Assembly: GCF_030269365.1 (NCBI RefSeq)
Contig: NZ_BSTF01000004.1
Coordinates: 527,535 to 591,534 of the forward strand
Direction of reading: 5' to 3'
DNA: 64,000 nt
Source: Lentzea sp. NBRC 102530
GTDB lineage: Bacteria > Actinomycetota > Actinomycetes > Mycobacteriales > Pseudonocardiaceae
Of this stretch, positions 1-11,280 are shown piece after piece (the first letter of the stretch is position 1; each line of letters opens with the position of its first letter). The notes under the pieces are model-generated. The model was not told where the DNA came from, searched no databases, and worked only from the letters and a program-made list of their open reading frames with translations. Position numbers and translations under genes: made by a program.

Positions 1-244
1 TGTGCCGCGCGATCATCTCGTGGTCGGTCCTGGACGCGACGAGCGCCTTGCGGACCAGGGCGAACTCACGACTGCCGTCCGGCACGACGATGCCGTCGGC
101 GCCGTCGGGCCACTGCTCGGCCGGGGTGCCGGCGAACGGGACCGCGAGGTTGATCGCGGGGGGCTCGCGCCACGCCGGGTGCAGGGCGACGAGCACGGCG
201 ACGATGACGACCAGGGAGAGGGCGGACACCGTCCTGTTCTTCAC
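1..244 (-). CDS. Membrane-anchored hypothetical protein, truncated by the window edge
   Basis: This reading frame runs off the left edge, so only the first 81 codons are present. From the GTG at 242-244 the product begins with a basic stretch (VKNRTVSA) and one hydrophobic helix (residues about 8-21), which reads as an uncleaved anchor or signal sequence. An outward-facing segment rich in Pro, Ala and Asp follows. A second in-frame GTG lies at 254-256. The gene is divergent from valS, and about 100 bases separate the two starts. No family was recognised from the visible part. The call rests on frame continuity, codon bias and the membrane helix. Confidence 0.5.
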   Translation of the reverse strand, partial: MKNRTVSALSLVVIVAVLVALHPAWREPPAINLAVPFAGTPAEQWPDGADGIVVPDGSREFALVRKALVASRTDHEMIARH

Positions 245-327
245 GCAGAACACCACGTTCGCGGGCCTGCCGGGGTTGCCCGCACCTCTAGCAGGTATCT
301 CGTTTCAAGTCGAGACCCCGCCCTCCG

Positions 328-333
328 TAGACT
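328..333 (+). promoter_or_regulatory. -10 element of valS (leaderless)
   Basis: TAGACT lies eight bases before the GTG start of valS. A weak -35-like TTCAAG lies at 304-309, 18 bases upstream. No ribosome binding site is present, so the transcript probably begins at or next to the start codon. Confidence 0.45.
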
Positions 334-341
334 TCTCGGCT

Positions 342-2969
<2,628 letters not shown>

Positions 2970-2974
2970 GCACC

Positions 2975-4312
2975 GTGGAGAACAACCTCGACGAGTTCCT
3001 CGACGTCGAGAACGAGCTCAACCAGCGGTGGCCCGAGACGAAGCTCGAGCCGTCGCTGGAGCGGATCAAGGCGCTCGCCCACGTGCTGGGCGACCCGCAG
3101 ACGTCGTACCCGGTCGTGCAGCTGACGGGCACGAACGGCAAGACGTCGACGTCGCGCATGGTCGATGCGCTCTTCACGCGCATCGGCCTGCGCACGGGCC
3201 GGTTCACGAGCCCGCACCTGCAGCTCGCGACCGAACGCATCAGCCTCGACAACCAGCCGATCAGCCCCGAGCGCTACGTCGAGGTCTACCGCGACATCGA
3301 GCCGTACATCGCGATGGTCGACAGCCAGTCCGAGATCCGGATGAGCAAGTTCGAGGTGCTCACCGGCATGGCCTACGCGGCCTTCGCGGAGGCCCCGGCG
3401 GACGTCGCCGTCGTCGAGGTCGGCATGGGCGGCACGTGGGACGCGACGTCCATCGTGGACGCGCAGGTCGCCGTCCTGACCCCGATCGGCGTGGACCACA
3501 CCGAGTACCTCGGCAACCGTCCCGAGGACATCGCGGTCGAGAAGTCCGGCATCATCAAGCCGGGCTCGGTCGCGATCATCGGCGAGCAGTCCGCCGAGGT
3601 CATGAAGGTGATCCTGACGCGCGTGGCCGAGGTCGACGCCACCGTCGCCCGCTTCGGCAGCGAGTTCGGCGTCATCTCCCGCGCCGTCGCGGTCGGCGGC
3701 CAGATGATCACGCTGCAGGGCCTCAGCGGCGTCTACGAGGACATCTTCCTGCCCCTGCACGGCGAACACCAGGCAGCGAACGCGGCCATCGCACTCGCCG
3801 CCGTCGAGGCCTTCTTCGGCGCGGGCCCCGACCGCCAGATCAACATCGACTTCGTCCGCGAGGGCTTCGCGTCCGTCATCACGCCGGGCCGCCTGGAACG
3901 AGTCCGCAGCGCCCCCAACGTCTTCGTGGACGCGGCCCACAACCCGCACGGCGCTGCAGCGCTGGCTCGCGCGCTGGAATCCGAGTTCGGCTTCCGCAAA
4001 CTGGTCGCCGTCGTGGCCGTGATGTCCGACAAGGACGCCGAGGGCATCCTCGCGGCCTTGGAACCGGTCGTGCAGGAACTGGTGATCACCACCAACTCCT
4101 CCCCTCGAGCAATGGACCCGGACGTCTTGGCGGGCCTGGCCGTCCCGATCTTCGGCGAGGACCGCTTCGAGGTCCGCCCGCGCCTCGTCGACGCCATCGA
4201 GGAAGCCATCCACCTCACCGAGGACGAACAGTCCGGCGGCGGCATCATCGTCACCGGCTCCGTCGTCACCGCGGGCGAGGCCCGCGCGCTGTTCGGGAAG
4301 GAACCGGCATGA
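2975..4312 (+). CDS. folC: Folylpolyglutamate synthase / dihydrofolate synthase
   Basis: Adds glutamate to dihydropteroate and to reduced folates using ATP, a cytosolic Mur-ligase-family enzyme of 445 residues. The P-loop reads TGTNGKTSTS near residue 55. The Mur central domain (VEVGMGGTWDATS) and the C-terminal domain (FVDAAHNPHG) follow in the expected order. The GTG start at 2975 lies ten bases after a GGAGG at 2960-2964 that sits inside the end of valS, so translation is probably coupled to valS. The stop overlaps the next start (ATGA at 4309-4312). Confidence 0.95.
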   Translation: MENNLDEFLDVENELNQRWPETKLEPSLERIKALAHVLGDPQTSYPVVQLTGTNGKTSTSRMVDALFTRIGLRTGRFTSPHLQLATERISLDNQPISPERYVEVYRDIEPYIAMVDSQSEIRMSKFEVLTGMAYAAFAEAPADVAVVEVGMGGTWDATSIVDAQVAVLTPIGVDHTEYLGNRPEDIAVEKSGIIKPGSVAIIGEQSAEVMKVILTRVAEVDATVARFGSEFGVISRAVAVGGQMITLQGLSGVYEDIFLPLHGEHQAANAAIALAAVEAFFGAGPDRQINIDFVREGFASVITPGRLERVRSAPNVFVDAAHNPHGAAALARALESEFGFRKLVAVVAVMSDKDAEGILAALEPVVQELVITTNSSPRAMDPDVLAGLAVPIFGEDRFEVRPRLVDAIEEAIHLTEDEQSGGGIIVTGSVVTAGEARALFGKEPA

Positions 4313-4731
4313 CCGCCCCGGCCCCGCTGAAGAAAGACCCGATGAAGGCGTTCCGCGGCATCATGGCCGGAACCCTCATCCTCGAAGTGATCGTCGTGGC
4401 CCTGGCCCTCCCGGTCATCGCCAAACTGCACGGCGGCGTCGGCTCCCTGGTCGGCGGCGTGGCGTTCGGCTTCATCGTGGTCTTCATCGCCATGTGCGCC
4501 TTCGTCCGCCGGCCCTGGGCCATTCCCGCCGTCGTGGGTCTGCACGTCCTGCTGATCGCCACCTGGCTGCTGCTGCCGGCGATGGGCGTGATCGGCGTGA
4601 TCTTCGGCCTCGTCTGGGTCTACATGCTCTGGCTGCGCAAGGACCTGCTGAAGCGCATGGCGGAGGGCCGCCTCCCGGCCCAGCAGGCAGCTCAGAAGGC
4701 CGAACAGCAGAACGACGCAGCGGCTTCCTGA
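4309..4731 (+). CDS. DUF4233 membrane protein
   Basis: A 140-residue integral membrane protein of the DUF4233 family, which almost always sits directly after folC in Actinobacteria (Rv2446c position). Four hydrophobic helices are visible (around residues 17-37, 43-63, 69-88 and 90-107). A charged, Ala/Gln-rich cytoplasmic tail (RMAEGRLPAQQAAQ) follows. Its function is not established. The start overlaps the folC stop by four bases, so the two are translationally coupled. The next mycobacterial-type neighbour, ndk, lies 14.7 kb further on in this genome. Confidence 0.9.
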   Translation: MTAPAPLKKDPMKAFRGIMAGTLILEVIVVALALPVIAKLHGGVGSLVGGVAFGFIVVFIAMCAFVRRPWAIPAVVGLHVLLIATWLLLPAMGVIGVIFGLVWVYMLWLRKDLLKRMAEGRLPAQQAAQKAEQQNDAAAS

Positions 4732-4950
4732 CGCAATCGGGTGAAGGCGCTCGCACAATTCGGAAAGACTATTTGCGGTGCCGTCGAATAGCTCGAGCTA
4801 AGGGCGGCGTCGAAGTACGTACCCTTGCTTGTCGCAATGCAACTACACTTCCGCCTTGTTCACCCGATCGTGCTTTGAATCCGGGACGGGTCCCGCCACC
4901 TGGCGCTATGCTGATCGGCGCACGATTCTGCACGGGGGAGGGCACTGGGG

Positions 4951-5250
4951 ATGAGCGGTACCAAGGTTGATCTCGAGACGCTTCGCGCTGCCATCAAGGA
5001 GTACGAGTCGATCTACGCCGACCTCTTGAAGGCGCACGACGCAGGCAACATGCTGGTGGCGATTCAGCCTGCCGGCCTGGACAGGCCGAGTGGTGTCTAC
5101 AACAACTGGGCCGTGACCGCTGGCGCGGCGCACCAGACGTCGAACGAGCAGTTGCAGGAAACCTTGAAGACGCGGATCAAGAACCTCAAGGCAACGCTCG
5201 CCCAGTACGAGCAGACCGAACAAGAGAACGCCCGCAAGGTCAGCGGATGA
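4951..5250 (+). CDS. WXG100-like small helical protein, candidate type VII secretion substrate
   Basis: A 99-residue protein predicted to be almost wholly helical, with two helices (about 6-35 and 60-97) separated by a Gly/Pro turn (AIQPAGLDRPSG). That is the size and layout of ESAT-6/WXG100 proteins. The WXG motif itself is absent, but the end of the second helix carries YEQTE, a YxxxE pattern like the type VII export signal YxxxD/E. GGGGGAG (4934-4940) precedes the ATG by ten bases. The 219-base gap before it holds no gene. A possible -10 (TATGCT, 4907-4912) lies 38 bases before the start. It heads a four-gene operon with ATGA overlaps. Family assignment is inferred from size, helices, motif and neighbours. 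Confidence 0.75.
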   Translation: MSGTKVDLETLRAAIKEYESIYADLLKAHDAGNMLVAIQPAGLDRPSGVYNNWAVTAGAAHQTSNEQLQETLKTRIKNLKATLAQYEQTEQENARKVSG

Positions 5251-5297
5251 TCCGCCGAACCCAGCAGCAGGCCGACCACCAAAGCCGAAGGACTGAG

Positions 5298-5903
5298 TTG
5301 TTGCGCATCCGAACCGCCGTCGTCGGCGCTGCCGCACTTGTTCTGCTGGTGGGATGCGGCACAAGCGGTGGCACCAGCGGCACGCCGACCACTGCCTCGC
5401 AGCCGACCAGCACGAGCAACAGTGCAGGCGCGCCGAAGATCTCGAACCCGATCGATGTGAAGGTCGCCGAGGCCGATCCGTGCGGGGTGGTCACCGCGAC
5501 GCAGCTGCAGACGTTCGGCCTCCCCGGGGTCGTGGGCTCGCTGAACACGACGTCCGCAGGAGCGGGGTGCCTGTGGCCCGGCACCTTCACCGAGGCGGAG
5601 ATGGCGCCCGGCATGATCATTTCCCCGGCCGGTACCAGCTTGGAGTCCCTCTACGCGAAGAAGGACGCGACGTATCCGGTGTTCGAGCCGCTGGAGGTCC
5701 AGGGGTACCCCGCGGCCATTGCGCTCGTCGTGGACCAGCGCAAGAAGGGCAACTGCGAGCTGTTCGTCGGTGTCTCGGAGGATCGGGTGATCATGTTCTC
5801 CCTTCAGAGCGAAGAGAAGAGCAAGTACTTCGCCGACCCGTGCGCCGGCGCCACTGAGTTCGCGAATCTGGGAATGACCACCATCAAGGCAGGTGCGAAA
5901 TGA
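5298..5903 (+). CDS. DUF3558-type lipoprotein
   Basis: A secreted, lipid-anchored protein of about 201 residues. The signal peptide (LLRIRTAVVGAAALVLLVGC) ends in the lipobox LVGC, and a Ser/Thr/Gly linker follows. The mature domain shows the DUF3558 pattern: DPCGVVT, a conserved GCLW and a late DPCAGA, with paired cysteines. The TTG at 5298 is preferred because it gives a normal signal peptide and has GAAGGA five bases upstream. An ATG at 5247 overlapping the previous stop would add a 17-residue polar N-terminus that is unusual for a lipoprotein. DUF3558 lipoproteins commonly accompany type VII substrates in Pseudonocardiales. Their role is unknown. Confidence 0.8.
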   Translation: MLRIRTAVVGAAALVLLVGCGTSGGTSGTPTTASQPTSTSNSAGAPKISNPIDVKVAEADPCGVVTATQLQTFGLPGVVGSLNTTSAGAGCLWPGTFTEAEMAPGMIISPAGTSLESLYAKKDATYPVFEPLEVQGYPAAIALVVDQRKKGNCELFVGVSEDRVIMFSLQSEEKSKYFADPCAGATEFANLGMTTIKAGAK

Positions 5904-7207
5904 CACGACCCGCGCCCAGCTGTTTTTCTGAGGACACCTCGCGAGCTGAAGGCTTCTCCGGAGCCGAGATCTACGCGCAGATGCACGGTGGCAAGGGCAC
6001 TGGTACGGCGCAGATCGCTGCGGACAAGGCCAAGGAGCTCGAGAAGAGTTACGTCCTCATCGAGTCGAGGCTCAAAAAGGTCGGCGAAACCCTGGGCGAG
6101 GCCTGGACCGGCGCCAGTGCGGACGCCGCGCAGGCCGCAGCCAACCCGATCAACCAGGCCATGATCCAGATGCAGGACGCGCTGCGGCAGGCCGACCACT
6201 CGATCTCGAACCAGGTCTACCAATTCAACCACAACAAGGGTCAGCTCAAGAACATGCCGGCCTCCAAGCCGGACACGAACCTGTACGACGACCTGACCCC
6301 GTGGGACACGGACACCGAAGACAAGATCAACGCTTACAACAAGGAAGAAGAGTACAACCGCAACGTCTACCGGGAGTTCCAGAGCGCGAGCAACACCAAC
6401 CGCGGTGAGCTTCCCAAGGAATTCCCGGGCGTTGTCGCTGACACGCTGAACGTCGAGGTCATCAAAGAGAACGGTGGCGGCGACGACGACAAGAAGTGGA
6501 ACAAGAACGTCGATCAGACGCGGTCTTCCACTTCGTCGACCAGTTCCACCACTAGCACGCAGAGCACGATCGGCACGGGCTGGACGGTTCCCACCACCAA
6601 CGGGGACAACACCAACACGAGCTGGGTCGACAACACGAACCCGAGCAACACCAACAACACCGGCCGGCCGATCGTCGACAACCTGACCGGCAAGCCGCCG
6701 GTCGGCAGCGTCATCGACCGCCCGCCGACAACGGGTCTCCCGCCCGTCGGCGTGCCGGTGCGCCCGAACATCGGCGGCCCGAACGGGACCGGTGGCGGTC
6801 GTGGCACCGGTGGGCCCGGTGGTGCGGGCGGCGGCCGCTTCGGTGGTGGTGGCGGTGCCGGTGGCATGGGTGGTGGCGCCGGCAAGTTCGGTGGCGCCGG
6901 CGGCATCGGCGGCGGCATGGGCAGTGCCGGCTCGGCTGGTTCGGCTGGGCAGCAGCCTGGTGGCAAGGCCGGGGTGTTCGGTGGCATGGGCGAGACGGCG
7001 GCCGGTGGTGGTGCCCGTGGTGGCGCTGCCGGTGCGGCTGGTCGCGCGGGTGCCGCCGGTATGGGCGGGATGGGTGGTCACGGGGCCAAGGGCCAGGGCG
7101 AGGACGACCTGGAGCACAAGAGCGCCGACTACCTCATCACCGAGGAGAACACGAACGAGATCATCGGTGACATGCCGATGGTCGCACCGCCGACGATCGG
7201 GGGGTGA
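5900..7207 (+). CDS. PPE/WXG-like protein with Gly-rich tail, candidate type VII secretion substrate
   Basis: A 435-residue protein in three parts. Residues 1-190 are helical and carry a WTG turn (W69-G71) typical of WXG/PPE helical hairpins. Residues 190-290 are a Thr/Asn/Ser linker. Residues 290-400 are Gly/Ala-rich and resemble PE_PGRS or Gly-rich PPE tails. The extreme C-terminus is ordered again and includes YLITE (YxxxE) and a final VAPPTIGG. The start overlaps the lipoprotein stop by four bases, and the EspG-like gene follows after one base. This layout, substrate followed by chaperone, supports export by an ESX system whose membrane core is not in this window. Confidence 0.8.
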   Translation: MTRPAPSCFSEDTSRAEGFSGAEIYAQMHGGKGTGTAQIAADKAKELEKSYVLIESRLKKVGETLGEAWTGASADAAQAAANPINQAMIQMQDALRQADHSISNQVYQFNHNKGQLKNMPASKPDTNLYDDLTPWDTDTEDKINAYNKEEEYNRNVYREFQSASNTNRGELPKEFPGVVADTLNVEVIKENGGGDDDKKWNKNVDQTRSSTSSTSSTTSTQSTIGTGWTVPTTNGDNTNTSWVDNTNPSNTNNTGRPIVDNLTGKPPVGSVIDRPPTTGLPPVGVPVRPNIGGPNGTGGGRGTGGPGGAGGGRFGGGGGAGGMGGGAGKFGGAGGIGGGMGSAGSAGSAGQQPGGKAGVFGGMGETAAGGGARGGAAGAAGRAGAAGMGGMGGHGAKGQGEDDLEHKSADYLITEENTNEIIGDMPMVAPPTIGG

Positions 7208-7208
7208 C

Positions 7209-7907
7209 GTGCTGCGGTCGTCCATCCAACTGTCCGACCTCGCCTTCGACGTGCTGTGGAAGCAGGAGAAGCTCGGGGAGTACCACCCGGCGCTGAGTGT
7301 CGCCTCGCCCGGCGAGACCGAGGACGAACGCGTGCTCATCGAGCGTGACGTCATCGGGGAGTTGCGGCGGGTCGGGCTCGACCACCCGGACGTCCGGGGC
7401 ACCTTGCACCTGATCGCCAAGGCCGAGCACGACTACTCGGCGTGGATCGCGGTGACGCCGAACGAGACCCGGCCCGTGGTCGTCGCGGCGAACTCGCAGC
7501 ACGGGGTGCTCGCCGTGCACGACAACGGGTTCGTGCAGTTGCACCCGATCCGGCCGGAGAACGCGCCCGAGGTGCTCGCCATGCAGTTGCCGGACGTGCC
7601 GGCGGGTCGTGGGGCTTCGATCAACGTGCACGCCAGCGAGATCAACGTGCACCAGCCCGGCAAGGCGTCGCCCTCGATCTCGTTGCGGCAGTTGCTCGCG
7701 CAGCCCCGCAAGGGCACGGCGAAGCTGTACGCGGCCAGGCGCGACGGGGAGAGCAGGCAGCGCGCCAAGACGTTCCTCACCACGATCGACTTCGAGGACG
7801 GGCGCTGGCTCGTGGTCAAGTACACCGACCAGAACCACCAGACGTGGGTGCACGCGACGCCGGCGTCGCGGCAGATCATCACCGACTGGCTCAAGCGCCT
7901 GACGTAG
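7209..7907 (+). CDS. EspG-family ESX secretion-associated chaperone
   Basis: A 232-residue cytosolic protein resembling the ESX EspG family, which binds PE/PPE-type substrates and keeps them soluble for export. Recognisable traits are the N-terminal LSDLAFDVLW, a central mixed sheet region (AAKAEHDYSAWIAV-like) and a C-terminal RQIITDWLKRL helix. The GTG at 7209 sits one base past the upstream TGA, with a G-run (7199-7204) as ribosome binding site. It almost certainly serves the PPE-like protein encoded just before it. The match is by overall pattern, not by a single diagnostic motif. Confidence 0.78.
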   Translation: MLRSSIQLSDLAFDVLWKQEKLGEYHPALSVASPGETEDERVLIERDVIGELRRVGLDHPDVRGTLHLIAKAEHDYSAWIAVTPNETRPVVVAANSQHGVLAVHDNGFVQLHPIRPENAPEVLAMQLPDVPAGRGASINVHASEINVHQPGKASPSISLRQLLAQPRKGTAKLYAARRDGESRQRAKTFLTTIDFEDGRWLVVKYTDQNHQTWVHATPASRQIITDWLKRLT

Positions 7908-7952
7908 AACGGATTTACCGCCCCATAACCGGACTGCCGCAGCGTCGCGGCT

Positions 7953-8375
7953 GTGAGAAAGCCACTTGCCCTCGCCGCCGCACTGGCCGCGACGCTGCTG
8001 TCCGTCACCACGGGTACCGCCCACGCCGAGACCGTCCCCGGTTGCCCGACCGCCAAGCAGATCGGCACGACCGGGTACGTCCTGCACAAGGGCGAGAAGA
8101 TCGCCTCCGTCAAGCAGTTCGCCGGGTGCGGCAAGAACGTCGCCTACACCTGGGTCTGGGACTCCTACGCCAAGAACAACTCCTTCCGCGTCACCAACTG
8201 GATCGCGGTGATCGACGGCACCGAGGAGTACCCCGGCAGCGAGTCCCGCAGCGGCACCAGGCAGGAGCTCTGGGGTGCGCCGGCGGCCACGCTCAAGCAG
8301 TGCACGCGCGCCGTCGCGAGCGTCACTGTGCCCGGCGGGACCTACGTCTCCGGCTGGACGGACCTGCGCTGCTGA
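7953..8375 (+). CDS. Small secreted protein with four cysteines
   Basis: A 140-residue protein with a clear Sec signal peptide (VRKPLALAAALAATLLS, cleavage predicted after AHA near residue 25). The mature part of about 115 residues has four cysteines (VPGCPT, AGCGK, KQCTR and the final LRC), enough for two disulfides. It also has aromatic-rich strands (YTWVWDSY). No enzyme motif was recognised. The GTG at 7953 is the only start that gives an intact signal peptide. It stands alone after the type VII cassette, 45 bases downstream. Confidence 0.75.
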   Translation: MRKPLALAAALAATLLSVTTGTAHAETVPGCPTAKQIGTTGYVLHKGEKIASVKQFAGCGKNVAYTWVWDSYAKNNSFRVTNWIAVIDGTEEYPGSESRSGTRQELWGAPAATLKQCTRAVASVTVPGGTYVSGWTDLRC

Positions 8376-8426
8376 AGTTCACCTCGGGTTCGGTCCCCGG
8401 TCAGAACCGGCGACTAGAAACCGCGC

Positions 8427-9935
8427 ATGACCTTCGACCGTCGTACGTTGTTCAAGGCAGGCGCACTCGGCACGGCCGCCGCGCTGGTGCCGGGTGGCGT
8501 CAGCCTCGCCAGGTCCGACCGTCCGATCCTCACCCACGGCGTGCAGTCCGGCGACGTCACCTGGGACGGCGGCATCGTGTGGACGCGCGCCGACCGGCCC
8601 TCGCGGATGCTCGTCGAGGTGTCGAACGACCCGGAGTTCCGGGTCTGCCGCCGGGTTCGCGGGCCGTTGCTCACGCCGGAGACCGGGGGCACGGGCCAGG
8701 TGCGCCTGAACGGCCTGTTGCCCGGCCGCACCGCCTACTACCGCGTCACCGCCGAGGACCTGCACGGCCGCAGCGTCAGCGCACCGATCACGGGCAGCTT
8801 CTCCACCGCCCCCGTCGGCCGCGACGACGTCAGCTTCGTCTGGTCCGGTGACGTCGCGGGCCAGGGCTGGGGCATCAACCCCGACATCGGCGGCATGCCG
8901 ATCTTCCGGGCGATGGCCGACCGCAGGCCCGACTTCTTCATCCACAGCGGCGACAGCGTCTACTCCGACAACCCGATGCAGGCGAGCGTCACGCTCCCGG
9001 ACGGCCGGATCTGGCGGAACCTGGTCACGCCCGAGAAGTCCAAAGTGGCCGAAACGCTCGACGAGTACCGCGGCCAGTTCGCCTACAACTTCCTCGACGA
9101 CAACGTGAAGCGCTTCGCCGCCCAGGTGCCCACCTTCGCGCAGTGGGACGACCACGAGGTCACGAACAACTGGTACCCCGGCGAGATCCTGGATCTGCCG
9201 CAGTACACCGAGAAGCGTGTGGACGTCTTGGCGCAACGGGCTTTCCAGGCGTTCCACGAGTGGATGCCGCTCGACCGGAAGCGCGCCGTGGACGGCCGCG
9301 TCTACCGGAAGTTCGCCTATGGCCGCAACGTCGAGATCTTCGTGCTCGACATGCGCACCTACAAGGACAAGAACACCTCCCCGAAGGACCAGCCCGGCGT
9401 CATCCTGGGCGCCAGGCAGGCGAAGTGGTTGGTAGACGGCCTCGACCGCAGCACCGCCACCTGGAAGATCATCGCTGCGGATCTGCCGATCGGTTTGACC
9501 GTACCGGACGGCACCGACGTCGAAGGCGTGGCGAACGGCCTGCCCGGCGCCCCCAACGGCCGCGAGCACGAGATCGCCTGGGTGCTGCGGGAACTCAAGA
9601 AGCGCAAAGTCAAGAACACCGTGTGGCTCACGGCGGACGTCCACTACACCGCCGCCCACCACTACTCACCCGATCGGGCGGCGGTCGGCGACTTCGACCC
9701 GTTCTGGGAGTTCGTGTCCGGCCCGTTGCACTCCGGCGCGTTCGGTCCCAACACGCTCGACCCGACGTTCGGCCCGCAGGCCGTGTTCGTGCACGCCCCG
9801 CCCGCCGCCAACACCACGCCGCTGGACAACTTCCAGCACTTCGGCGAGGTCAAGGCGACGCGGCACGAGCTCACGGTGTGGCTGCGCGACGCGACAGGCG
9901 CCTCGCTCTGGAGCAAAACGCTCAGGGCTTCCTGA
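8427..9935 (+). CDS. phoD: PhoD-type alkaline phosphatase / phosphodiesterase
   Basis: A 502-residue exported metallophosphatase that releases phosphate from esters and diesters outside the cell. The N-terminus is a Tat signal (DRRTLFKAGAL, twin Arg at residues 5-6). Beyond an N-terminal beta domain (HGVQSGDV) come the PhoD metal-site motifs HSGDSVYSDN, WDDHEVTNNW and DVHYTAAHHY. Tat export agrees with the Ca/Fe cofactor known for the family. A TAGAAA six bases before the ATG hints at a leaderless transcript. No Pho box was identified. Confidence 0.92.
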   Translation: MTFDRRTLFKAGALGTAAALVPGGVSLARSDRPILTHGVQSGDVTWDGGIVWTRADRPSRMLVEVSNDPEFRVCRRVRGPLLTPETGGTGQVRLNGLLPGRTAYYRVTAEDLHGRSVSAPITGSFSTAPVGRDDVSFVWSGDVAGQGWGINPDIGGMPIFRAMADRRPDFFIHSGDSVYSDNPMQASVTLPDGRIWRNLVTPEKSKVAETLDEYRGQFAYNFLDDNVKRFAAQVPTFAQWDDHEVTNNWYPGEILDLPQYTEKRVDVLAQRAFQAFHEWMPLDRKRAVDGRVYRKFAYGRNVEIFVLDMRTYKDKNTSPKDQPGVILGARQAKWLVDGLDRSTATWKIIAADLPIGLTVPDGTDVEGVANGLPGAPNGREHEIAWVLRELKKRKVKNTVWLTADVHYTAAHHYSPDRAAVGDFDPFWEFVSGPLHSGAFGPNTLDPTFGPQAVFVHAPPAANTTPLDNFQHFGEVKATRHELTVWLRDATGASLWSKTLRAS

Positions 9936-9944
9936 CCGGAGACG

Positions 9945-9950
9945 TAGTGT
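9945..9950 (+). promoter_or_regulatory. -10 element of the 414-residue unknown gene
   Basis: TAGTGT lies six bases before the GTG start at 9957, in the 21-base gap after phoD, so the downstream gene probably has its own leaderless transcript. Confidence 0.45.
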
Positions 9951-9956
9951 CGACGG

Positions 9957-11201
9957 GTGCCCATCTCGTTCGACACCACCGGCTTCCGCCAGCTCGACCA
10001 GAACACCTGGCAGCACCAGAGCGGTGACCAGGCCCGACTGACCTACTACGGCCTGGTCCCCGACCTGCCCGCCGGCCTGGACGACCTGCCGAAGCTCAGG
10101 CACGACCTCGCGCTCGTCCACGGCGAGACCGGCTGCCTGATCGAGGCGCACGTCGTCCAGCTCGGGGGAACGCAGGCGCTGCTGCGGATCATCAAGATGC
10201 CGCTGCCGAACCAGCCCAACGGCCAGGTGTTCGTCGCCTCCTTCACCATCCCGAAGGAGGCCAGCAGTGCCGTGCTGCAACTCGGCGCGGTCGAACGCGG
10301 CATGACGGGCACGCGCGAGGCCGTGCTCGCGGCCGAGATCGGGTTCGAGAACTGGGCCATGCAGCACCCGTACGCGCCCGAGCTGCAAGGCGTCCTGCCG
10401 TTCCACGCGGGCGATGACCCACGCCACGACGCACGGTTCCCCGACCACCCGTTGACCCGTGTGCGCGCGTGGGCCCATCACGTCGTGCGCACCGCACGGG
10501 TCGATCCGGGGTTCGCCTCGCTGCCGCCGTTCCGCGCTCAGCCCCCGAAACCCCCGATCGAGCCCGGCCAGAGCCTCGTCACGGCGATGCCGAGCCTCCC
10601 GGTCCGGGACTTCGTCGGCCTGCGCGTCGGCGAGCAGACCACGTTCTGGCGCGTCACCGACCCGAAGCTGCACGAGATGCTCGGCCGCGGCCTCATGGGG
10701 CGGTCGCCGCTCGCCGAGACCCGCTTCCGCGACATGCTCATGATCGACGTCGAGACCGGCGACGCGATGATCCCCGACCGCTTCACCACCAACGGCCAGA
10801 TGACCGCGCACAGCACCCGCCTGCAGCAGGTCACCCTCCGGGAGGCGGACGCGGAGCTCTCCGACGACGACGTCATGAACGCCTTCAAGTGGGCGGGCCG
10901 GATGGCGGGCGAGGCGGCCGGACGCGGTGAGTTCCTGTCCCTGGAGCCGATCGAGAACGACGGCGAGCAGGCCGAGCCACACGTTCTGCTCGCTGTGCAG
11001 CAGCACGAGGGCCGGCAGGTGGTGATCGCCCAGTTCGCCCCGGCTCCCACCGAGGGACCGCTCGCGGGATCGACGAGCCGCAACGCCCCGGCGACGGCCG
11101 AGTCGGTCGAGGGCATCGGCGTGATCGCGGGCCTGGCGGTCAACGAGTGGCGCTCACATCCGTTGCGGATGGCGATCACCTACCGGCGAGCGGCAGGCTG
11201 A
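9957..11201 (+). CDS. Conserved-looking hypothetical protein, 414 residues
   Basis: I do not recognise this protein. It has no signal peptide or membrane helix and should be cytosolic. Residues 1-140 look like a beta-rich domain (TYYGLVPDLP, LLRIIKMPLPNQPNGQVFVASFTI). Residues 140-200 contain a conserved-looking helix (RVRAWAHHVVRTARVDPGFA). Residues 210-414 form a second alpha/beta domain (LPVRDFVGLRVGEQTTFWRV, MLMIDVETGDAMIPDRF). Its final residues (WRSHPLRMAITYRRA) are basic. Codon bias is normal for the genome. The GTG start has a -10 hexamer just upstream. Its position after phoD and near the type VII cassette does not define a role. Confidence 0.75.
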   Translation: MPISFDTTGFRQLDQNTWQHQSGDQARLTYYGLVPDLPAGLDDLPKLRHDLALVHGETGCLIEAHVVQLGGTQALLRIIKMPLPNQPNGQVFVASFTIPKEASSAVLQLGAVERGMTGTREAVLAAEIGFENWAMQHPYAPELQGVLPFHAGDDPRHDARFPDHPLTRVRAWAHHVVRTARVDPGFASLPPFRAQPPKPPIEPGQSLVTAMPSLPVRDFVGLRVGEQTTFWRVTDPKLHEMLGRGLMGRSPLAETRFRDMLMIDVETGDAMIPDRFTTNGQMTAHSTRLQQVTLREADAELSDDDVMNAFKWAGRMAGEAAGRGEFLSLEPIENDGEQAEPHVLLAVQQHEGRQVVIAQFAPAPTEGPLAGSTSRNAPATAESVEGIGVIAGLAVNEWRSHPLRMAITYRRAAG

Positions 11202-11217
11202 CTGCAAATATTTGCAG
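11202..11217. promoter_or_regulatory. Perfect 16-bp palindrome, candidate carbohydrate operator
   Basis: CTGCAAATATTTGCAG is a perfect palindrome immediately after the preceding stop codon and 79 bases before the amylopullulanase start. A possible -10 (TATTGT, 11227-11232) follows at a distance that puts the palindrome on the -35 position. Confidence 0.55.
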
Positions 11218-11260
11218 GACCCGACGTATTGTTTCCTGCTGTTTGTCGTGGTTTCGTGCA

Positions 11261-11280
11261 GCAACCCTGCAAGAAGTTGC
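11261..11280. promoter_or_regulatory. MalR/Reg1-like operator before the amylopullulanase
   Basis: GCAACCCTGCAAGAAGTTGC ends just before the Shine-Dalgarno sequence. Read on the other strand it gives GCAACTTCTTGCAG, resembling the TTGCA-type sites bound by LacI-family maltose regulators before Streptomyces amylase genes. The likeness is from memory of that family's sites. Confidence 0.5.
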
